A DNA stretch of 64,000 nucleotides. Source: Methanolobus psychrotolerans (GTDB lineage Archaea; Halobacteriota; Methanosarcinia; Methanosarcinales; Methanosarcinaceae). The number at the start of each line of letters is the position of its first letter. Positions within the stretch are counted from its first letter, which is position 1. Shown one piece after another: positions 46,277 to 55,473 of this stretch. The notes beneath the pieces are model-generated. The model made no database searches. It was given only the letters and a program-made list of their open reading frames with translations, and had not been told where the DNA came from. The stretch is taken from assembly GCF_002243045.1 (NCBI RefSeq), contig NZ_MBKP01000040.1, positions 1 through 64,000 of the forward strand. The letters run 5' to 3'. The position numbers and the translations under genes were made by a program.

Positions 46277-47761
46277 TTACTTTTTCTCAAAATGAGCTGC
46301 ATGATTGTTTTTCCCTCTTGCAAGAGATGCAAATATTCCCAGAATACAAAAGATCGTAAACAGGATAAATGCATAGTGCAGACTTGACATAAACTGCTGA
46401 TGGTATTTGGGCGTTATTACAACAGGACCTACAACAATTGAAAATATCATCATCGCAATGCCCATTGAAAGCATCTGGCCAAGAAGTCTCATTGTTCCGT
46501 TCATCCCGGAAGCGACGCCGTAGTACTTTTTGTCCACTGAGCTCATGATAACATTTGTGTTCGGGGACGAAAAGAGCCCAAATCCTGTACCAAGTACCAG
46601 AAGAGCTATGATCATGTACCACATGGGTGTTGTTTCCGTAATGAAAGTCAGGAGCAGGAGTCCTATTGCAGTAAATGTCATTCCTGTTGATGCAATGATA
46701 CGTGGCTCGATTCTGTCAGATAAACGGCCGGCGACTGGGGAGATCATGGCCTGGACAACTGGCTGCACTATAAGGATAAATCCAGCATGTTGAGGGGTGA
46801 AACCTTTAGTGTATTGCAGGTCAAGACTCAGGAGAAAAGTCACTGCGAAAGTTGCACTGTAATTAATGAGTGCAGACAGGTTTGACAGGGCAAAGACCCT
46901 ATTTTTAGTCAGAAGCCTGATATCCAGCACAGGGGAAGGAATTCGCATCTCATACAGGGCAAATATTATGACTCCGATAATTCCCACTGCTATGAGAGAA
47001 GCGCCTTTAAGATCCGGAAGGGTTGAAAAACCATACATTACAGCCACTACCGATGCACCGTATATAAGTGAACCTTTCAGGTCAAAGCGTTCTCCTTTGC
47101 ATTCAGCCCATTCCCCTTTAAGCTTCCAGAGAATCAGGATAATTGCTGCGATACCTATGGGAACATTTACTAAGAAAATACTCCTCCAGCCAAGATGCTG
47201 GGTCATTATGCCGCCAACGAACGGACCTGCGGAAAGCCCAATGTAAACTGCTGTGATGTAAATACCGAGAGCCTGTCCACGCTCCCCAGGTGGAAAAACG
47301 GAAGTAACAATAGCTACTCCGGTCCCGAAGATCATGGCACTTCCCAGACCCTGGAGTATCCGAACCCCAATCAGCATTTCTGTAGAAGGGACCATTGTCA
47401 TTACCAGGGATGAGAACGTAAAGATAATTATGCCATATAGAAAGACCCTTTTTCTCCCATAGATGTCGGCGATCTTTCCGAACGGTACAAGGAACACTGC
47501 TGAAGAAAGAAGGTATGCGGTGGCAACCCAGGAAAGAGCTATGGCATTCATATGGAATTCCGCTCCAAGTGTCGGCAGTGCAACATTTACTGCCGAACCA
47601 TCGAAAGGGGTAATGAATCCCGCAAGTATCGCGATGAGAAGTACAATTTGTTTTTCTGTGTTGTGTATAGGGATAGCAGGTTTTTTGTCTGTTCCCACAA
47701 TCTCAGGAAATAGTCCGGGGCCTTCAGCAGATGGTCCGGTACCATTTTTTTTTGTTACCAT
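46277..47761 (-). CDS. DHA2-type MFS drug/metabolite exporter
   Basis: The protein has 14 predicted helices and the major-facilitator motif GKIADIYGRKRVFLYG after helix 2. The motif C-like GLSAGPFVGG in helix 5 marks exporters of the EmrB/QacA group. The ATG at 47761 is preferred over a GTG three codons earlier. It lies 111 bases upstream of hgcC on the same strand, but hgcC has its own promoter, so a shared role is only suggested by position. The substrate is unknown. Confidence 0.9.
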   Translation of the reverse strand: MVTKKNGTGPSAEGPGLFPEIVGTDKKPAIPIHNTEKQIVLLIAILAGFITPFDGSAVNVALPTLGAEFHMNAIALSWVATAYLLSSAVFLVPFGKIADIYGRKRVFLYGIIIFTFSSLVMTMVPSTEMLIGVRILQGLGSAMIFGTGVAIVTSVFPPGERGQALGIYITAVYIGLSAGPFVGGIMTQHLGWRSIFLVNVPIGIAAIILILWKLKGEWAECKGERFDLKGSLIYGASVVAVMYGFSTLPDLKGASLIAVGIIGVIIFALYEMRIPSPVLDIRLLTKNRVFALSNLSALINYSATFAVTFLLSLDLQYTKGFTPQHAGFILIVQPVVQAMISPVAGRLSDRIEPRIIASTGMTFTAIGLLLLTFITETTPMWYMIIALLVLGTGFGLFSSPNTNVIMSSVDKKYYGVASGMNGTMRLLGQMLSMGIAMMIFSIVVGPVVITPKYHQQFMSSLHYAFILFTIFCILGIFASLARGKNNHAAHFEKK

Positions 47762-47911
47762 GTATATCACTGATCAGCAAGGTCATCGTTTACTGAAAGC
47801 ATCAATATATAAAAAGAATGTGAGTTATGACCAAAATAATGAGTACTGATTGACTGGAAAAAAGCATAATACCGGGAAAAACATCCATCCTTTAAATAGG
47901 GAATATAGTTA

Positions 47912-48757
47912 TCAATCTTTATTGCCCTTTTTCTTTCGTGATTCCTGTAATATCTTCACAGGTATACCTGCACCCGGAATAATTGCTCCTGCTACTTCCC
48001 CGCCAATCTCGAACAATGTTTCCTCGGTGAAGATCTCTGCCATCTTTTCCCTGAGTACTTTGCCGGCATAGAATTCGCCTGTAATACCATCGAATTCCAG
48101 GACATTCTGTTTGTTCTTTGGAAGCCAGGTATATTCAAAAGCATATATAGGCCTGAAATATAGATCCAGGCTTTCTATTCGCACAGTCTCATCCAGCACC
48201 TCGTCAGCGTCCATGGGCTTTATCATACTGTTCAGCAGTTTCCTTACAAGATATGCCGCTTTTACTTTTACCGGGACTACGATGTTATCTTCAACATCCA
48301 GTTCTTCAGTCTGTGATATCGCACGGGTTTCCATGCTCAGGTACCTGGAGAAATCATCTTCTGTTTCCGTATATGCATCCATGAAAACTTCCCTGGTGCT
48401 TGATTCCAGACAGTGTTCAATACCATGAAGTTTGACATTTCGATCCTTATCTATTTCCCGTTCCTCATTACAGATAATTACGTTCTGCACGGCAGGATCG
48501 CGGATCTTTATTATGAACTCTGTATTGCGCTTGTATTCAAAATGAGTTGAGCATACAGCATGCCAGAAAGGCTTATACTGTTTTTCTGCATGGGTTATGT
48601 TGATATCCTCTGGTTTTGGCCGGGATAATAGATTCTTGAGTCCACCAAATGCTGCAGTTTTCTTGTTCCAGGCAAGTTCCTTCATATCCTCAAAAGATTT
48701 CTCACCAGTCAACACCAGCATTCGCGGTTCGGTTATTTCCAGTTTCAGACTCTCCAC
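47912..48757 (-). CDS. Hypothetical protein
   Basis: The 281-residue protein starts at a GTG and has no membrane helix apart from a glycine-rich hydrophobic stretch near the end (GGEVAGAIIPGAGIPV). A segment FRPIYAFEYTWLPKNKQNVLEFDGITGEF resembles the beta-hairpin repeats seen in PepSY-like or nucleic-acid-linked proteins, but no family is secure. An acidic middle (AYTETEDDFSRYL) is notable. It ends 142 bases before the MFS start on the same strand. Confidence 0.6.
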   Translation of the reverse strand: MESLKLEITEPRMLVLTGEKSFEDMKELAWNKKTAAFGGLKNLLSRPKPEDINITHAEKQYKPFWHAVCSTHFEYKRNTEFIIKIRDPAVQNVIICNEEREIDKDRNVKLHGIEHCLESSTREVFMDAYTETEDDFSRYLSMETRAISQTEELDVEDNIVVPVKVKAAYLVRKLLNSMIKPMDADEVLDETVRIESLDLYFRPIYAFEYTWLPKNKQNVLEFDGITGEFYAGKVLREKMAEIFTEETLFEIGGEVAGAIIPGAGIPVKILQESRKKKGNKD

Positions 48758-49080
48758 AATTAAAGTTATACTGAATATGGATAATAAGTTTTCGATTTGA
48801 TCTTGTTAATGCAATATAAAAACAGTTGTAACTATTCAGCCTACAAAAATCTGCCGGTAGATGCTGATCTCATCGTAACGGAGATGTTTGCTCAATAACA
48901 ACCTAAGAATCAAAAAAACAATCAATAGCAACAATCAAAATAAACAATCCTTATATAATTTACGTCTCAAATTTGTGTTAAGGTTGGTGAATGATGGTTT
49001 TTTATCAGGCTGAATAATTACTAAAAATCAATATTGTTAACATAACACGAAAAACTGCTAATATTTAGGTTCGCAGTTGC
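48758..49080. other. AT-rich intergenic region
   Basis: About 320 bases lie between the hypothetical gene and the pentapeptide-repeat gene. There is an A-rich CAATC-containing block near 48905-48955 (AACAATCAATAGCAACAATC) and no coding pattern. Confidence 0.35.
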
Positions 49081-49599
49081 TCATTCCAGTTCAATATCAT
49101 AGGTGTTTAACAGAGAGATTACTTCAGGAATGGAGAATTTTGTTTTTTTCAGGAAATTATTATTCGGATCAATGTCATAGTTTTTTGCATTCCTGAATGA
49201 TGTGAAGCTCAGGTTTGTATTTCGAAAGAGACTTTTCTTTAGATCAGAGCCTTCAAAATTTGCTTTTTTAAGGTTTGTATTCATAAAATCACAGTCATAA
49301 ACCTGACAATTAATAAAGACAGTATTTTCCAGATTAATGTCTGAGAATATGGAATAGGAAAGGAAAGAATGTTCAAACCCGATTGTAAGTATAAAATTGT
49401 TACATTTTGAAAAATCCAGGCCCTGAATTTTGCAGTTCCTGAATATTACATCCTGAAATCTTGTGTTATTCAAATCTACATTTGATAAGTTGCAGTTTTC
49501 AAAGTTACAATCAATGAATTTTGAATTTTTAAAGGATATACCTGTAAAATTGGTGTTCTCAAAGGTTTCTTCTTGAAACTCTTCATCCTGACATTTCAT
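49081..49599 (-). CDS. Pentapeptide repeat protein
   Basis: From about residue 10 to 145 the 172-residue protein consists of repeated A/C/S-N/D-[LF]-x-x units (FTGISFKNSKF, CNFENCNLSNVDLNN, DFMNTNLKKANFEGS). These build a right-handed quadrilateral beta-helix. Such proteins often mimic DNA or shield gyrase, but no target can be inferred here. The short C-terminal tail is helical. It is followed on the same strand by the secreted/membrane gene pair further upstream. Confidence 0.9.
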   Translation of the reverse strand: MKCQDEEFQEETFENTNFTGISFKNSKFIDCNFENCNLSNVDLNNTRFQDVIFRNCKIQGLDFSKCNNFILTIGFEHSFLSYSIFSDINLENTVFINCQVYDCDFMNTNLKKANFEGSDLKKSLFRNTNLSFTSFRNAKNYDIDPNNNFLKKTKFSIPEVISLLNTYDIELE

Positions 49600-49650
49600 A
49601 GTTTAGAGAAGTTCCCAACATGTTATTTAATATTTTTCACGCGAAAGACA

Positions 49651-50013
49651 TCAAAAAACATAACTGAATAACAAACCCAACAGAAAAGAAGTAATATTGC
49701 AGATAAAAGAGAGTAGTAATGCCCTATTAATACTTATTTTCAATACAAAATAATAGATAATGGATTCTATCAGAAAAACGGAAAGTTCTCCAAACACATT
49801 AAGAAGATAGTATGATCTTATTATGAGGGGGAATATGAACCAGAGATATGGAAGTGTTGCGAAAGAAGAAAAGAATCCTGCAAATATCAGTATTCTATCT
49901 TTGATATGAGATTTATCCAGCTTAAAAATAGATCTGGCAATTAGAAATAAAACGATGGTTTCTATAGCTATTGTAAGTACCAGGGACACTAAAAATCTGT
50001 ATTCATATATCAT
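49651..50013 (-). CDS. Small membrane protein paired with the next exported protein
   Basis: The 120-residue protein has four hydrophobic helices and little else. Its start overlaps the stop of the gene at 50010 by four bases, so the two are coupled. It may help place or anchor that exported protein. No family function is known. Confidence 0.7.
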   Translation of the reverse strand: MIYEYRFLVSLVLTIAIETIVLFLIARSIFKLDKSHIKDRILIFAGFFSSFATLPYLWFIFPLIIRSYYLLNVFGELSVFLIESIIYYFVLKISINRALLLSFICNITSFLLGLLFSYVF

Positions 50014-50747
50014 CTGTGATCATCAGGATTTGTTCCGAATAGGCGCTGGAAAAAGTGAATAAACCTCTCAAGAATATTGTCTCCGGCTATACTTTGATTA
50101 CTGGAAAAAGAAGAATTTATCACTTGTTCAATATTTCCGTCAGTATCATCTTCAAATTCCAGTTTATCTGAAATGTTCTCGTTTACAATTGAAGAGGAAT
50201 TGTTAAAAATTAATTTCAGGCCGGATACTTCAGGTTTACCGAACATTTCCACTTTGTCTGGTATACCCGCTACATATCTGGATATCTTTTTTGATTCATA
50301 GAGTACCAATTTATCATCTGTGAAACCTGCCACTGAATAGAAGATTTCTTCTTCATTTAACGGATTTACTATAGCTACTAAACTCCAGTCAGGATTTAAG
50401 TCAAGTTGATAGCCACGTATATTATTATCGGAATCAAAGTCTATATTTTCAAGGCCTTTTGCAGTAAGGTAATCCTTTTCCATTGCATATATCGTCAAAT
50501 CATTGGCTTTATAGAATTGCGTCAGGCATTCATCAGATGTAATAATATATGGATTCTCACACTGGATGACCGGACCTCTTATGTATCCTACAAATGCCAC
50601 TTCTGGAAAATCACTTAAATCTGTTATTTTTACACATCTTTTGATACCTTTCATACCCGGTGGCATTATATCCGCATCAACAGGCAGCATAGAAACAAAA
50701 AAGATTGCAATCACTAACAAAATTATGACTTTCATGATATCATTCAC
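50010..50747 (-). CDS. Exported protein of unknown function with C-terminal amphipathic helix
   Basis: The 245-residue protein has a cleavable-looking signal (VIILLVIAIFFVSMLPVDA). It is followed by DIMPPGMKGIKRCVKITDL and FVGYIRGPVIQCENPYI, a pattern I have seen in other archaeal exported proteins paired with a small membrane protein. The body is beta-rich and acidic. The end ILERFIHFFQRLFG is amphipathic. The four-base overlap with the downstream membrane gene shows they are one unit. Function unknown. Confidence 0.7.
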   Translation of the reverse strand: MNDIMKVIILLVIAIFFVSMLPVDADIMPPGMKGIKRCVKITDLSDFPEVAFVGYIRGPVIQCENPYIITSDECLTQFYKANDLTIYAMEKDYLTAKGLENIDFDSDNNIRGYQLDLNPDWSLVAIVNPLNEEEIFYSVAGFTDDKLVLYESKKISRYVAGIPDKVEMFGKPEVSGLKLIFNNSSSIVNENISDKLEFEDDTDGNIEQVINSSFSSNQSIAGDNILERFIHFFQRLFGTNPDDHR

Positions 50748-50876
50748 CTACATTTAAAAAATATGAGTTTAACTTATTAATATTTTGTGCACATATGAGA
50801 TTCAGCATATAGTTGAAAAAGAAATGAAATATAATCCAATGATCGTGTGTTATTGAATCATTTTTTTATCCACTTT

Positions 50877-51330
50877 TTATCTATGGAAGATCAAGCCGCT
50901 ATGATCCAGCAGGTCATATAATCTCACTTTTATGAGGTCAGTTACAACAAAAGTCACCAATGCATACAGCAAGATGAAGACTGCAAGTTTCCATTCAATT
51001 GGTGATATGTAGAAACCATAGACCACAACAAGAGTCGCCAGCAGTTTCGTACCGATGGTTGACCAGAAAAGAATCCCACTTGGTCTTATGGACCAGAATG
51101 GACCAGAATGGACCACGGGTGCGGGCAAGGAATATCGTAAGATGCCCGGCAACTGCAAGTTTAAGGAATATGAAAGATTGCAAAACATCCTGGTCCAGAT
51201 TCAGCACATGCAGTCCGATATAAAAAACTATGAATGAAGATATAACGCCTATAATTCCCAAAAATGTTGCCATGCTGAGAACCTCACGGATATTCCATTT
51301 ATCCAGTCTGATAAATCACACAGGATATCC
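50877..51330 (-). pseudogene. 3' fragment of a plasma-membrane-type H+-ATPase (P-type), frameshifted
   Basis: The last about 130 residues of a P3A-type ATPase can be read. LDKWNIREVLSMATFLGIIG (upstream of 51273) and SFIFLKLAVAGHLTIFLARTRGPFWS lie in one frame. GILFWSTIGTKLLATLVVVYGF to the stop at 50877 lies in another. The shift sits at 51089-51113, where GGACCAGAAT is repeated back to back. Removing one copy restores the frame. The ATPase core is missing; upstream of 51330 a stop interrupts. Confidence 0.85.
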
Positions 51331-51410
51331 AAGCAGATATTTATATACTTATAATAAAATACAAGTTTATCAATTCAATTAACGATACATTCTAAGTAAA
51401 GAGGTAGAAA

Positions 51411-52259
51411 ATGGTTAAATGGTACAACAGTTTGGAAACAAAATTAACTGTAAGCTTTTTAGTTTTAATTTTGCTTGTGTCAATGAGCACATTCTCTTTT
51501 ACGGTACAGGAAGCAAAAACAGCTATAACCGATCAGATGAAGGAGGAATTGATCCTTTCTGCAAATATAATGTCGAGTCAGGTCGATGGAGATCTTCTTA
51601 ACCAGATACACGGTGAAGGAGATACTGAAAATGAGGCATTTATACAGGTCTATAAAAAGTTAGACGAATTAAGAGGGGATAATACTGACATAATTACTTA
51701 CCTTTACGTCCTGAGACTGGATGATGAAGGAAATGCGAGATTCATTGTAGATGTCGACTATCTTGAAGATGGAATCGTAGACGTTTACGCTGACGATCTT
51801 TATGAAGATGCTCCAATTGAAGACATTGAGAAAGGTATGGTTGGACCCCATGCATCAGATGAGCCATATACAGATGAATGGGGCACGTTTATGACAGGCT
51901 ATGCACCAATATATGATTCAGATGGTAATGTTGCAGGTGTCCTTGGAGTTGATTTTGATATCGCTACAGTCAAAGAGAAGCAGGACTTCCTGAGTTCCCT
52001 TGTCTACTATATACTGGTTGGTTCAATACTTGCTGCTACTTCAGTGATTCTGTATTTCTCAAGAACGATTATTAAGGAATTGAATAGCATCACTAAAGTT
52101 GCGAATAGTATCTCAAATGGAGAATTGAACGTAGACCTTCCGGAAATAAAGTCAAAATCAGAGATATACGAATTGAATGAAGGTATGAGGAGCGTTCTTG
52201 CAGTAGTAGAATTCCTTACGGATGAAGTTGAACAAAATTCAATTGAAGGTGGTGTGTAA
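51411..52259 (+). CDS. Cache-HAMP membrane receptor without output domain
   Basis: The 282-residue protein has a membrane helix near 13-30 and an extracellular Cache/PDC-like sensor to about 190, with WGTFMTGYAPIYDSDGNVAGVLGVDFD. A second helix lies near 200-222. A HAMP domain follows (SRTIIKELNSITKVANSISNGEL) and then a short tail. There is no kinase, cyclase or chemotaxis module. The next gene, two bases downstream, encodes a 55-residue helical protein that may be its partner. It may act as a stand-alone HAMP transducer for that protein or another unit. Confidence 0.82.
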   Translation: MVKWYNSLETKLTVSFLVLILLVSMSTFSFTVQEAKTAITDQMKEELILSANIMSSQVDGDLLNQIHGEGDTENEAFIQVYKKLDELRGDNTDIITYLYVLRLDDEGNARFIVDVDYLEDGIVDVYADDLYEDAPIEDIEKGMVGPHASDEPYTDEWGTFMTGYAPIYDSDGNVAGVLGVDFDIATVKEKQDFLSSLVYYILVGSILAATSVILYFSRTIIKELNSITKVANSISNGELNVDLPEIKSKSEIYELNEGMRSVLAVVEFLTDEVEQNSIEGGV

Positions 52260-52261
52260 AT

Positions 52262-52429
52262 ATGGGCCAGAAATTAGTTTCATATTTTGCAACCGCAAAA
52301 GCAAAAGGCGGTCTTGGTGCTCAGGTGAAGCTAGCTGCTATAACGAAGATGAGCTCCGCAAAAGCAGCAACTGAAGAAGACTCATCTGCTAATATTGCAT
52401 TATTTGAGAAAGCAATTTCCATGATATGA
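52262..52429 (+). CDS. 55-residue helical protein coupled to the HAMP receptor
   Basis: The ATG lies two bases after the receptor stop, inside the same transcript. The translation is MGQKLVSYFATAKAKGGLGA and continues through LAAITKMSSAKA to EEDSSANIALFEKAISMI. It is helical with a basic first half and an acidic second half. Similar small proteins with a DSxxNI-x-x-FE-x-A pattern follow HAMP receptors elsewhere, in my memory, so it may carry the signal. No detectable catalytic motif. Confidence 0.6.
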   Translation: MGQKLVSYFATAKAKGGLGAQVKLAAITKMSSAKAATEEDSSANIALFEKAISMI

Positions 52430-52578
52430 TCCTTTTTTGGTTTCGTAGATATCTCTTTTACAGGATGTCTACATTTCTTATTTTTATAAATGTCATTTGA
52501 CACATTTTCTACAAATCCAATAAAACATAAATACACAGGAACCAATTTTAAAATGTGGATTTAAGTGGTGATTCCTGA

Positions 52579-53019
52579 ATGTCTGAGAGTAACCTGGAAA
52601 AAAATCTGAAAGCCCTTATGAAAGAGCAAAGGCTTGCTGTTCTCGCTACATGCCATGATGGGGAACCGTATACCAATCTTGTAGCCTTCGTGACGAGTGA
52701 TGACCTTAAACACATCTTTTTTGTTACCCCTATGGCCACAAGAAAATATTCATATCTGACTGCTTCCCGAAAAGCTTCAATGATGATAGATAACAGGTCT
52801 AACAAGGAGAGTGATTTTAAGGATGCTATGGCTGTGAATGCAGAAGGTACTGTTCTGGAAGTTGAAAAAACCGATGAACTTAATTCACTCTATCTGGAAA
52901 AACACCCCTATCTCAAAGATTTCCTTAATTCTCCTTCATCGGCCCTGATGAGAATGGAAGTTAAGAGATATATTGTTGCTAGCAGGTTCCAGAATGTCGT
53001 GGAGATAGATATGGCATGA
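52579..53019 (+). CDS. Pyridoxamine 5'-phosphate oxidase family protein
   Basis: The 146-residue protein has the FMN-binding split-barrel pattern: LAVLATCHDGEPYTNLVAF, then HIFFVTPMATRKYSYL and ASMMIDNRSNK. Such proteins bind flavin or F420 or a heme-like cofactor; the reaction here is unknown. Its stop overlaps the ATG of the adjacent PPDK-like fragment by four bases (ATGA). That suggests the two were once one operon. Confidence 0.88.
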   Translation: MSESNLEKNLKALMKEQRLAVLATCHDGEPYTNLVAFVTSDDLKHIFFVTPMATRKYSYLTASRKASMMIDNRSNKESDFKDAMAVNAEGTVLEVEKTDELNSLYLEKHPYLKDFLNSPSSALMRMEVKRYIVASRFQNVVEIDMA

Positions 53020-53400
53020 AGGAACTTGTTATTTCTATGGGGGATATAACTGAAAAACACAGAGAACTTATCGGCTCAAAAGCATTCTCCCTCCATGTAC
53101 TTCATGATGAGGGACTAAAAGTTCCTCCATATACATGTATTACCACCAAAGCCTATGATAAATACCTGAAGTTCAGCTCACTGAAAGGCTGGATAACACT
53201 TGAGCTTGCCAGAAAGGATATCAAGGATATGCGCTGGGAAGAGATGTGGGACCTGTCCATGAGGATCAGAAATTTCTTCATGAATACACCAATCCCTGAA
53301 ACGCTTGAAAAGGAAATAAGAAATAACCTGGACAAACCTTGACCGATGTGGGCTTCCCTCTGGTCTGATGCAGCTTTTACTTCAAATTCAATGTAAACGA
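53016..53400 (+). pseudogene. Decayed PEP synthase/pyruvate-phosphate dikinase-like gene
   Basis: An intact start gives about 108 residues matching the N-terminus of PEP synthase/PPDK-like proteins (LIGSKAFSLHVLHDEGLKVPP, LARKDIKDMRWEEMWD). It then stops at 53340-53342. Just past the stop, MWASLWSDAA is readable, a motif from later in the same domain, so the middle has been deleted. The remaining ATP-binding, phosphohistidine and PEP domains are absent. The gene overlaps the PNPOx stop. Confidence 0.8.
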
Positions 53401-53712
53401 AGCTCTTCAAGAGGAGTATCATGGATAAAGACAATACATCACCATTTTGTAATTGTATTTCATCACCATGTATTTGATCACCATAATTAACATCTCACAC
53501 AATAACAATATATTTGAGGAGTATTATAATTAATTAAGAATGTATATATACGACAAGATCCATTTTTGAGAAGAGACTAATCTTTGTCTGTAGAGACAGA
53601 GCTGCCTTTTATTTGTGCATTGCACTGTTTTGGGATTTCCTGCCTTATTGACAGCTATCTCTGTGGGTTAGATAGTCCTTAAGAGGTATATAATGGAAAA
53701 TAGGTGGTACAA
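53401..53712. other. Intergenic promoter region
   Basis: About 310 bases lead to the PEF-CTERM gene. TATATATAC near 53541-53549 is a plausible TATA element on the plus strand. No gene is seen. Confidence 0.4.
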
Positions 53713-54624
53713 GTGAAAACAAATAGAAGCAAAATAATTTTAGTGGTCATTGCAGTCCTGATGATAGCAATGGCAGGTACAATAACAACATCTGCTGCTG
53801 GCATTGACCTCATGACCGGAAATGAGTATATTGAGGAAAGTAAAAGTAATATAGTATTTTATTCCCATTCTGCCCCGGTGGAGGATTCTGATCAGAAGAT
53901 CCTGTGGGATCTGACACATGGAGTATACGAAGATTACCAACCTTCTGGTCGCTACACTGATCTTGTGACTATTTTAAATGGTATGGGGTACACAGTCCAG
54001 ACAACAGATATCGGCTTAAATAATGTCGACCTGTCAGAGTATGATATTCTGGTCATCTGTATCGCTTCATCCAATGACACCCAATACAGCCCAGTCGAAG
54101 TAGCTGCCATCGAAGAATTCGTGGTCAACGGCGGCGGTCTCCTGGTAACGGGGGATAACACACATGTTCCAAATAAAAATATCCAACCTGTGGCTGACCT
54201 ATTCGGCACACAGCTGGGTGAATCGTACATTAGCCCATCGGACCTTTACATCACAAACACGGCATCCCATCCCATCTATGATGGTGTATCCCGGTTCATT
54301 TTCCGTGCGGCAGGTGAGATCTCAGGCTCGAATCCCTCTGAAGAAGTTGCATGGGACGGTAATGGAAGTGCTGTTATGACCGTGGTGAGCTGCCCGGGTA
54401 AGGTTGTGATCACAGGAGACTCCAGTTTCTGCGGCAACTATTATATTAAGTTGGAGGACAACGAGCAACTTACACGCAATATTTTCACATGGCTTGATGA
54501 ACCATGTGAAGACCAGAGCATTCCTGATGAAAATCAGAGTATTCCGGAGTTCCCGACCATTGCACTGCCAATGGCAGCAATAATCGGTTTGGCATTCTTC
54601 CTGCAGCGCAGGAAAGAGAAGTAA
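53713..54624 (+). CDS. Exported DUF4350-like protein with PEF-CTERM anchor
   Basis: The GTG at 53713 is placed six bases after AGGTGG; a GTG three codons earlier is less likely. A signal helix opens the protein (IILVVIAVLMIAMAG). A DUF4350/GATase-like alpha-beta domain follows: VFYSHSAPV, LSEYDILVICIAS, FVVNGGGLLVTGDN and VVITGDSSFCG. The tail IPEFPTIALPMAAIIG, a hydrophobic helix and RRKEK form a PEF-CTERM sorting signal for an archaeosortase. The mature protein is probably surface-anchored. No archaeosortase is in the window. Confidence 0.85.
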   Translation: MKTNRSKIILVVIAVLMIAMAGTITTSAAGIDLMTGNEYIEESKSNIVFYSHSAPVEDSDQKILWDLTHGVYEDYQPSGRYTDLVTILNGMGYTVQTTDIGLNNVDLSEYDILVICIASSNDTQYSPVEVAAIEEFVVNGGGLLVTGDNTHVPNKNIQPVADLFGTQLGESYISPSDLYITNTASHPIYDGVSRFIFRAAGEISGSNPSEEVAWDGNGSAVMTVVSCPGKVVITGDSSFCGNYYIKLEDNEQLTRNIFTWLDEPCEDQSIPDENQSIPEFPTIALPMAAIIGLAFFLQRRKEK

Positions 54625-54693
54625 GGGTCCAACCCTTGCTTTCATCTTTACTTCCTGCTGTTTTATTCTTTTTCCATCCTTTTGTAAGCCATG

Positions 54694-55158
54694 TCAAAAA
54701 ATACTTTTAAGTTTTGAGATGAGACAATCCGATATAATGTGAACTTCCATTGACATGATCATTCCGGTTGTGACTGCTATGATAAAAGTTCCGGGGATCT
54801 TATGCAACTCAAAGCCAGCAAGCAGGAGAAGTGAAGCAACTATTATTGCAAGGTTCATTACTATTGAAAGAGGACCTACCACCGGATGATGTGAGAGACC
54901 CCTGTGCTTGAAAACAACTTTATATGGCCACCAGATTATCCTGAGAATCCCCCATCTTTTGTAGGGTTTGCTGTTAATATCAAGGTCCGGGCTAAGGAAG
55001 AATGTTGCAAACAGGTAGGCAGTCGAAAATGCCAGTATTATTGGCATGTTCAGATAGCTCAGGTCGATAGTTCTTTCCTTGCCTAGATAATACAGGCCCG
55101 ATAAAACAATTATCAGTACTGTTGCATTTATCAGGTCATGGGTTTTTCCATCTGGCAT
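54694..55158 (-). CDS. DUF2227-type metal-binding membrane protein
   Basis: The 154-residue protein opens MPDGKTHDLIN and contains FFLSPDLDINS, KHRGLSHHPVVGPLS and MEVHIISD. The His and Asp positions match DUF2227 putative metal-binding proteins. Four membrane helices separate them. It is related in design to the YdjM protein at 5309-6100, and the reaction is unknown. The ATG at 55158 is accepted. Confidence 0.88.
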   Translation of the reverse strand: MPDGKTHDLINATVLIIVLSGLYYLGKERTIDLSYLNMPIILAFSTAYLFATFFLSPDLDINSKPYKRWGILRIIWWPYKVVFKHRGLSHHPVVGPLSIVMNLAIIVASLLLLAGFELHKIPGTFIIAVTTGMIMSMEVHIISDCLISKLKSIF

Positions 55159-55473
55159 TGTTATTTTTCCCTCACAATATGCTTTTGTTTAACTAATTAT
55201 GTGGTTACTAATATAAAACAAATCTCAAACCAGGGGCCTCATCGTTTCTTGTATAGCATATAATCGTATCAAATATCGAGGATTTGCCAGTCCTGAAAAC
55301 AGCAAAGAGCTTTGAGACAAAGGGCTGGGCGGTTGCTAATACAGTCTGGATTGATTCCATTGTGCTTTTAAATAGCTTTATACAAATACACATCAGGTGA
55401 CTTTGAATTGGCTTGAGGTTTAGAATGGGCATAAATAGTAAGAATACATATCTGGTTTAAAGAGGCGAAAACA
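55159..55473. other. Intergenic region between divergent genes
   Basis: About 315 AT-rich bases lie between the DUF2227 gene and the META-domain lipoprotein. TATA-like AATAGCTTTATA lies near 55371-55382. No gene is supported. Confidence 0.4.
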
